DNA of 10,645 nt from Acidimicrobiaceae bacterium (GTDB lineage Bacteria; Actinomycetota; Acidimicrobiia; Acidimicrobiales; Microtrichaceae): contig DORQ01000328.1 in the NCBI GenBank assembly GCA_003514205.1, positions 1 to 10,645 on the forward strand, read 5' to 3'. How positions within the stretch are numbered: the first letter of the stretch is position 1; each line of letters opens with the position of its first letter. This document shows positions 7,737 through 10,645 of the stretch, in pieces. The notes under the pieces were generated by a model. The model was not told the origin of the DNA. It made no database searches and saw nothing but the letters and a program-made list of their open reading frames with translations. Made by a program: the position numbers and the translations under genes.

Positions 7737-8573
7737 TTATCGGCGTGAGCCGCGAGTACGGCGGCGGCGCACGATGAGTTGCTGGGACGGCTTGTTCTTG
7801 TCGCGGGTGCGACCCTCGGGCTTGCCCCAAGGGGACACTGGATGACGGCCGCCGGAGGTCTTGCCTTCGCCACCGCCATGGGGGTGATCTACTGGGTTCA
7901 TTGCGACACCGCGAGTCTGCGGACGAACGCCCTTCCAGCGATTTCGACCGGCCTTGCCGATCTTGATGAGCTCGTGCTCCGAGTTGCCAACTTCACCAAT
8001 TGTTGCTCGACAATCGATCGGCACTCGTCGCATTTCCGTGGAAGGCAAACGCAGTGTCGCGAAGTCACCCTCTTTCGCCACCAGTTGAACGCTGGCGCCT
8101 GCAGAGCGAGCCATCTTGCCGCCGCCGCCTGGCTGGAACTCGACGTTGTGCACAACGGTACCGACGGGCACGAAGCGCAACGGAAGAGCGTTGCCGGTGC
8201 GAATCTCAGAGCCTTGGCCCGACTGAACCATGTCTCCTACATTGAGATCTTTCGGCGCAAGAATGTAACGCTTCTCTCCATCGAGATAGTGGAGCAAGGC
8301 AATGCGGCAGGTTCGGTTTGGATCATATTCGATCGCCGCCACCTTGGCCGGAACACCGTCCTTCTTCCGCTTGAAGTCGATGATTCGATACTGCTGCTTG
8401 TGGCCACCGCCGCGATGACGCGAGGTCTTGCGGCCAAGGTTGTTCCTTCCACCAGTGCGGTGCTTAGGAGCGAGAAGCGACTTCTCTGGCGTGGACTTGG
8501 TGATTTCCGCAAAGTCAGAGACGGTCTGGAATCGACGGCCCGGACTAGTTGGTTTGCGCTTACGAAGAGCCAT
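7737..8573 (-). CDS. rplB: 50S ribosomal protein L2
   Basis: L2 is required for subunit association and lies near the peptidyl-transferase centre. The 278-residue product is normal length. The N-terminal OB-like RNA-binding domain includes [20 protein letters not shown] and [20 protein letters not shown] (about 37-82). The SH3-like C-terminal domain includes [20 protein letters not shown] (about 141-160). The invariant segment [13 protein letters not shown] is at 225-237. H230 aligns with E. coli H229, a residue important for peptidyl-transferase activity. The ATG is preceded by GAGG at 8 nt, and the gene lies 10 nt after rplW. Confidence 0.98.
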   Translation of the reverse strand: MALRKRKPTSPGRRFQTVSDFAEITKSTPEKSLLAPKHRTGGRNNLGRKTSRHRGGGHKQQYRIIDFKRKKDGVPAKVAAIEYDPNRTCRIALLHYLDGEKRYILAPKDLNVGDMVQSGQGSEIRTGNALPLRFVPVGTVVHNVEFQPGGGGKMARSAGASVQLVAKEGDFATLRLPSTEMRRVPIDCRATIGEVGNSEHELIKIGKAGRNRWKGVRPQTRGVAMNPVDHPHGGGEGKTSGGRHPVSPWGKPEGRTRDKNKPSQQLIVRRRRTRGSRR

Positions 8574-8583
8574 TATCTATGCC

Positions 8584-8883
8584 TCACCCTGCCTGGAAGA
8601 TCTCTATTGATTCGCTACCCTCGGCAAGGGTGACGATGGCCCGCTTGGTATCGGGCAGCTTGGAAGTTGTTGCGGCCTTTCGGCTTCGCTTCGTTTTGCC
8701 TTTGCGATTCAGCGTGTTCACCTTGGCGACCTTGACTCCAGGCCATATAGCTTCAACTGCCTGCCGAATCTCGATCTTGGAAGAACCTGGTGCAACGACG
8801 AACGTGTACACGTTCATGTCAATGAGCCCATATGACTTCTCACTGACAACTGGTCGAATGATGATGTCCTGTGGGTGCTTCAC
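8584..8883 (-). CDS. rplW: 50S ribosomal protein L23
   Basis: L23 forms the main docking site at the peptide exit for trigger factor and SRP. The 99-residue product is family length: MKHPQDIIIRPVVSEKSYGL, then YTFVVAPGSSKIEIRQAVEA, then the tunnel-facing loop with VAKVNTLNRKGKTKRSRK. The glutamate at residue 15 in VSEK aligns with E. coli E18, which contacts trigger factor. It starts with GTG, which overlaps the rplD stop by 4 nt (GTGA). The only nearby ribosome binding site is GGAG about 10 nt away, so translation probably depends on coupling to rplD. Confidence 0.96.
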   Translation of the reverse strand: MKHPQDIIIRPVVSEKSYGLIDMNVYTFVVAPGSSKIEIRQAVEAIWPGVKVAKVNTLNRKGKTKRSRKAATTSKLPDTKRAIVTLAEGSESIEIFQAG

Positions 8884-9518
8884 TTTTCAGTTTCTCCTGT
8901 GTCAGCCGGAGCACTTGTAGGAAGTACGTCCTGGGTAAAGACAACGAAGTCCGAAACCAACACGTCGTATGTGTTGAGCTCGCCGATGGCTAGTACGTGA
9001 ACCTCGGGGATATTGCGGAAGCTCTTGTACGCTCCTACATCTTGAGGATTCAACACGACGAGGGCTCGACCCTGCACTCCGAGATTGGCAAGAGCGGCTC
9101 GCGCTTGCTTCGTGCTCGGCGTCTCGAAATTCCAGCTGTCAACAACAATGACCTTGGCATCGGCGGCTCGATCCGACAACGCGGAGCGAAGTGCCAGCTT
9201 CTTCATCTTCTTGGGTGTTCGCTGGTCATACTTGCGGGGCTTAGGGCCTAGAGCGACGCCACCGCCTCGCCAGTTCGGCGAACGAGTAGAGCCTGCCCGG
9301 GCTCGGCCGGTGCCCTTCTGCTTGAATGGCTTGGCCCCTCCGCCAGAGACCTCTGAACGGGTCTTCGTCGACTGAGTACCAGCTCGAGCAGCTGCAAGCT
9401 GAGCAACAACTACCTGATGCATGACAGGAACGTTTGGCTCAAGGCCAAAGACGGCGTCATCAAGATCGATCGATCCAGCAGACGTTCCAGCCACATTCTT
9501 CAGAGTGACTTGAGGCAT
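8880..9518 (-). CDS. rplD: 50S ribosomal protein L4 (L4/L1e family)
   Basis: L4 reaches into the exit tunnel with an extended loop. In E. coli it is also the autogenous repressor of the S10 operon. The 212-residue product is normal. The tunnel loop lies near residues 45-100, with GTQSTKTRSEVSGGGAKPFK, GTGRARAGSTRSPNWRGGG and PRKYDQRTPKKMK. The globular part includes FETPSTKQARAALANLG and ends in LVSDFVVFTQDVLP plus a short acidic tail. A GTG at 9521 would add one residue. I chose ATG 9518 because GGTGG is well spaced to it and it shares a base with the rplC stop. If the spacer before rplC is a regulatory leader, L4 is the natural first candidate ligand, by analogy only. Confidence 0.96.
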   Translation of the reverse strand: MPQVTLKNVAGTSAGSIDLDDAVFGLEPNVPVMHQVVVAQLAAARAGTQSTKTRSEVSGGGAKPFKQKGTGRARAGSTRSPNWRGGGVALGPKPRKYDQRTPKKMKKLALRSALSDRAADAKVIVVDSWNFETPSTKQARAALANLGVQGRALVVLNPQDVGAYKSFRNIPEVHVLAIGELNTYDVLVSDFVVFTQDVLPTSAPADTGETEK

Positions 9519-10171
9519 CACTTACCACCCTTCACAGCGTCACGGATGACGACGAGACCGCCGTTGGGCCCCGGGACAGCGCCTCGAACCAGAAGGATGT
9601 TTCGGCCAGCGTCGGCCTCGACAACTTTCAGATTCAGGATCGTCACCTTCTCGTTGCCCATCTGGCCAGCCATCCGAGTGCCCTTAAACACCCTGGCCGG
9701 CGTTGCACATTGGCCGATGGACCCAGGCTTGCGGTGGGTCTTGTGCGTTCCGTGGGATGCGCTCATGCCACTGAAATTGTGGCGCTTCATGACGCCCGCC
9801 CATCCCTTACCCTTGCTGATGGCAGTGACGTCCACGCGCTCTCCGGCTTCGAGGATATCAACACCAATTTCTTGGCCCACCTCATAAGCAGAGACGTCAT
9901 CAAGACGTAGTTCAACCAGACGAACACCAGGCTCGACTCCAGCTTTGCTGAAGTGACCAGCTTCTGGCTGGGAGAGCTTTCGTGCGTCACGGGTACCGAA
10001 GGTCACCTGGACTGCGCTGTACCCATCGGAGTCAGGAGTCTTGACCTGAACTACCCGGCAGGGCTCCACGCGCAGAACGGTAACGGGAACAACGTTGTTG
10101 TTCTCGTCCCAGACCTGCGTCATTCCTACTTTTTCACCTACAACTGTTTTCGTCGCCATGACGACTATCAC
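9518..10171 (-). CDS. rplC: 50S ribosomal protein L3
   Basis: L3 is an early assembly protein whose long loop approaches the peptidyl-transferase centre. The conserved product begins [20 protein letters not shown] and contains [40 protein letters not shown] and the C-terminal [20 protein letters not shown]. The GQ pair in GSIGQ matches the glutamine that PrmB methylates in E. coli. Two starts are possible. GTG at 10171 (217 residues, adding MIVV) has AGGAG 5 nt upstream. ATG at 10159 (213 residues) fits the usual homologous N-terminus but has no ribosome binding site. I used the GTG. The frame stays open further upstream, but the added sequence is Arg/Pro-rich and does not look like L3. Confidence 0.95.
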   Translation of the reverse strand: MIVVMATKTVVGEKVGMTQVWDENNNVVPVTVLRVEPCRVVQVKTPDSDGYSAVQVTFGTRDARKLSQPEAGHFSKAGVEPGVRLVELRLDDVSAYEVGQEIGVDILEAGERVDVTAISKGKGWAGVMKRHNFSGMSASHGTHKTHRKPGSIGQCATPARVFKGTRMAGQMGNEKVTILNLKVVEADAGRNILLVRGAVPGPNGGLVVIRDAVKGGK

Positions 10172-10447
10172 TCTCGCTCCTGGGCTCATACTCATCCACG
10201 TCGTGGTGACAGTGGAGCCCTTCACGCGAACGCTCCGCAGGGCAGGGCCAGGCGGAGCGATCTCTCGGTTGTGCCGACTGGTTCCCGGAGGCCTGGCCGA
10301 ACGTCGATTCGCTGGTGTGACAGCCGACTCGAGGTCTGCCCGTTCACACGACTTGCAGAGGTTAGCCGCGACGCGTGGTCGCAACCAAACTCTGTGTGGC
10401 ATCCGGCTCGGGGCCGGACGAGGGACAACGCCCTTGTTGCCTAGTGA
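10172..10447 (-). ncRNA. Candidate structured RNA leader between rpsJ and rplC
   Basis: This 276-nt gap holds no convincing gene, in an operon where most junctions overlap or nearly touch. On the minus strand several stems can be drawn by eye. A hairpin at 10441-10424 follows the rpsJ stop. A perfect 6-bp hairpin TCCGGC/GCCGGA is at 10418-10402. A nested helix spans 10398-10345: CACAC/GTGTG outside, GGTT/AACC in the middle, GCGAC/GTCGC inside. Another nested set has GAAC/GTTC, GTCG/CGAC and GCTG/CAGC between about 10344 and 10300. An 8-bp hairpin CGCTCCGC/GCGGAGCG is at 10259-10231, and its loop can pair with an upstream GGCCAG. A last stem abuts the rplC Shine-Dalgarno. This looks like a cis-regulatory leader or processing region. 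I do not recognise a known RNA family. GC-rich DNA folds easily, so covariation is needed. Confidence 0.4.
10177..10181 (-). promoter_or_regulatory. Shine-Dalgarno of rplC
   Basis: AGGAG on the minus strand lies 5 nt before GTG 10171 and 17 nt before ATG 10159, which favours the GTG. It directly abuts the 3' arm of a possible stem (GAGCCC, 10187-10182), so its accessibility may depend on RNA folding. Confidence 0.55.
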
Positions 10448-10645
10448 CTAGGCGTTCTGGATCTTGATCTCGATGTCGACGCCAGCCGGGAGGTCGAGGC
10501 GCTGCAACGAGTCGATGGTCTTGGGGGTGGGCTCGAGGATGTCGATGAGCCGCTTGTGGATGCGCATCTCGAAGTGCTCGCGCGAGTCCTTGTACTTGTG
10601 GGGCGAGCGGATCACCGTGTAGCGGTGCTTCTCGGTGGGCAGCGG
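10448..10645 (-). CDS. rpsJ: 30S ribosomal protein S10 (partial, N-terminus beyond window)
   Basis: S10 lies in the 30S head near S3 and S14, and in many bacteria also works with NusB in transcription antitermination. The visible 65 residues are the C-terminal two thirds of a protein of about 102. They begin [20 protein letters not shown] and continue through [20 protein letters not shown] and [16 protein letters not shown] to a TAG stop, all diagnostic. Of the 65 sense codons, 64 end in G or C by my count (only one GCT differs), far more than in rplC or rpsS downstream. It is the first gene of the S10 cluster, so the main promoter and any 5' leader lie outside the window. Confidence 0.96.
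   Translation of the reverse strand, partial: PLPTEKHRYTVIRSPHKYKDSREHFEMRIHKRLIDILEPTPKTIDSLQRLDLPAGVDIEIKIQNA

Noticed and set aside
7779..8633. 284-codon plus-strand frame opposite rplB
   Set aside because: It lies over a fully conserved L2 on the other strand and shows no recognisable domain; a shadow frame.
10359..10388. Possible promoter in the spacer: TTGGTT, 18 nt, TAACCT on the minus strand
   Set aside because: Only about three of six bases match in each box, and both boxes coincide with arms of the nested helix, which explains them better. Not strong enough to list.
10172..10402. In-frame open extension of rplC upstream through the spacer (about 80 extra residues beginning [15 protein letters not shown])
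   Set aside because: The sequence is Arg/Pro-rich, unlike any L3 N-terminus I know. The good Shine-Dalgarno sits just before 10171, and stop-free frames are common in GC-rich DNA. The stretch is better explained by RNA structure.
10402..10418. Perfect TCCGGC/GCCGGA hairpin after rpsJ as an intrinsic terminator
   Set aside because: No T-rich tract follows, and the essential downstream ribosomal genes have no clear promoter of their own here. Kept only as part of the candidate leader.
10222..10428. Separate 68-codon minus-strand frame in the rpsJ-rplC spacer
   Set aside because: It has no ribosome binding site, no recognisable protein features, and overlaps the same stems. Most likely a chance frame.

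Overview
The window is one long ribosomal-protein operon, the S10-spc cluster, read entirely on the minus strand. In transcription order, from high to low coordinates, it holds the 3' part of rpsJ (S10), then rplC, rplD, rplW, rplB, rpsS, rplV, rpsC, rplP, rpmC, rpsQ, rplN, rplX, rplE, rpsN (zinc type), rpsH, rplF, rplR, rpsE, rpmD, rplO and the 5' half of secY. Both window ends cut a gene: rpsJ lacks its start and secY lacks its C-terminal half. I see no gene on the plus strand and no mobile element, CRISPR array, tRNA or rRNA.

The protein sequences point to an actinobacterial relative, most likely class Acidimicrobiia. The indications are the L16 start [15 protein letters not shown], the long S3 tail, the C+ type S14, and above all an L22 carrying a long Ala/Ser/Glu-rich tail that ends in a small globular domain. 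The DNA is only moderately GC-rich and third codon positions are mixed, unlike streptomycetes. The class assignment is inference.

Layout: 10448-10645 is rpsJ (partial). 10172-10447 is an unusually long rpsJ-rplC spacer that can fold into several nested stems. 5672-10171 holds L3, L4, L23, L2, S19, L22 and S3. 2366-5669 holds L16, L29, S17, L14, L24, L5, S14, S8 and L6. 733-2325 holds L18, S5, L30 and L15. A roughly 100-nt spacer with one stem-loop follows, and then secY from 632 to the window edge. Almost every other junction is a 1- or 4-nt stop/start overlap or a short gap, which suggests one transcript with translational coupling. Together the genes build the core of both ribosomal subunits (the peptidyl-transferase and exit-tunnel proteins L2, L3, L4, L16, L22, L23, L24 and L29; the 5S RNA proteins L5 and L18; the decoding and mRNA-channel proteins S3 and S5; S8, S14, S17 and S19) and the SecY channel that receives nascent membrane proteins.

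Three things are out of the ordinary. The rpsJ-rplC spacer looks like a structured RNA, possibly an internal leader controlling L3 and downstream genes. The rpsJ fragment has almost exclusively G/C third positions, while rplC and rpsS do not. The L22 C-terminal extension carries a motif-rich domain not normally part of a ribosomal protein. The rest is an ordinary, well-preserved housekeeping operon.
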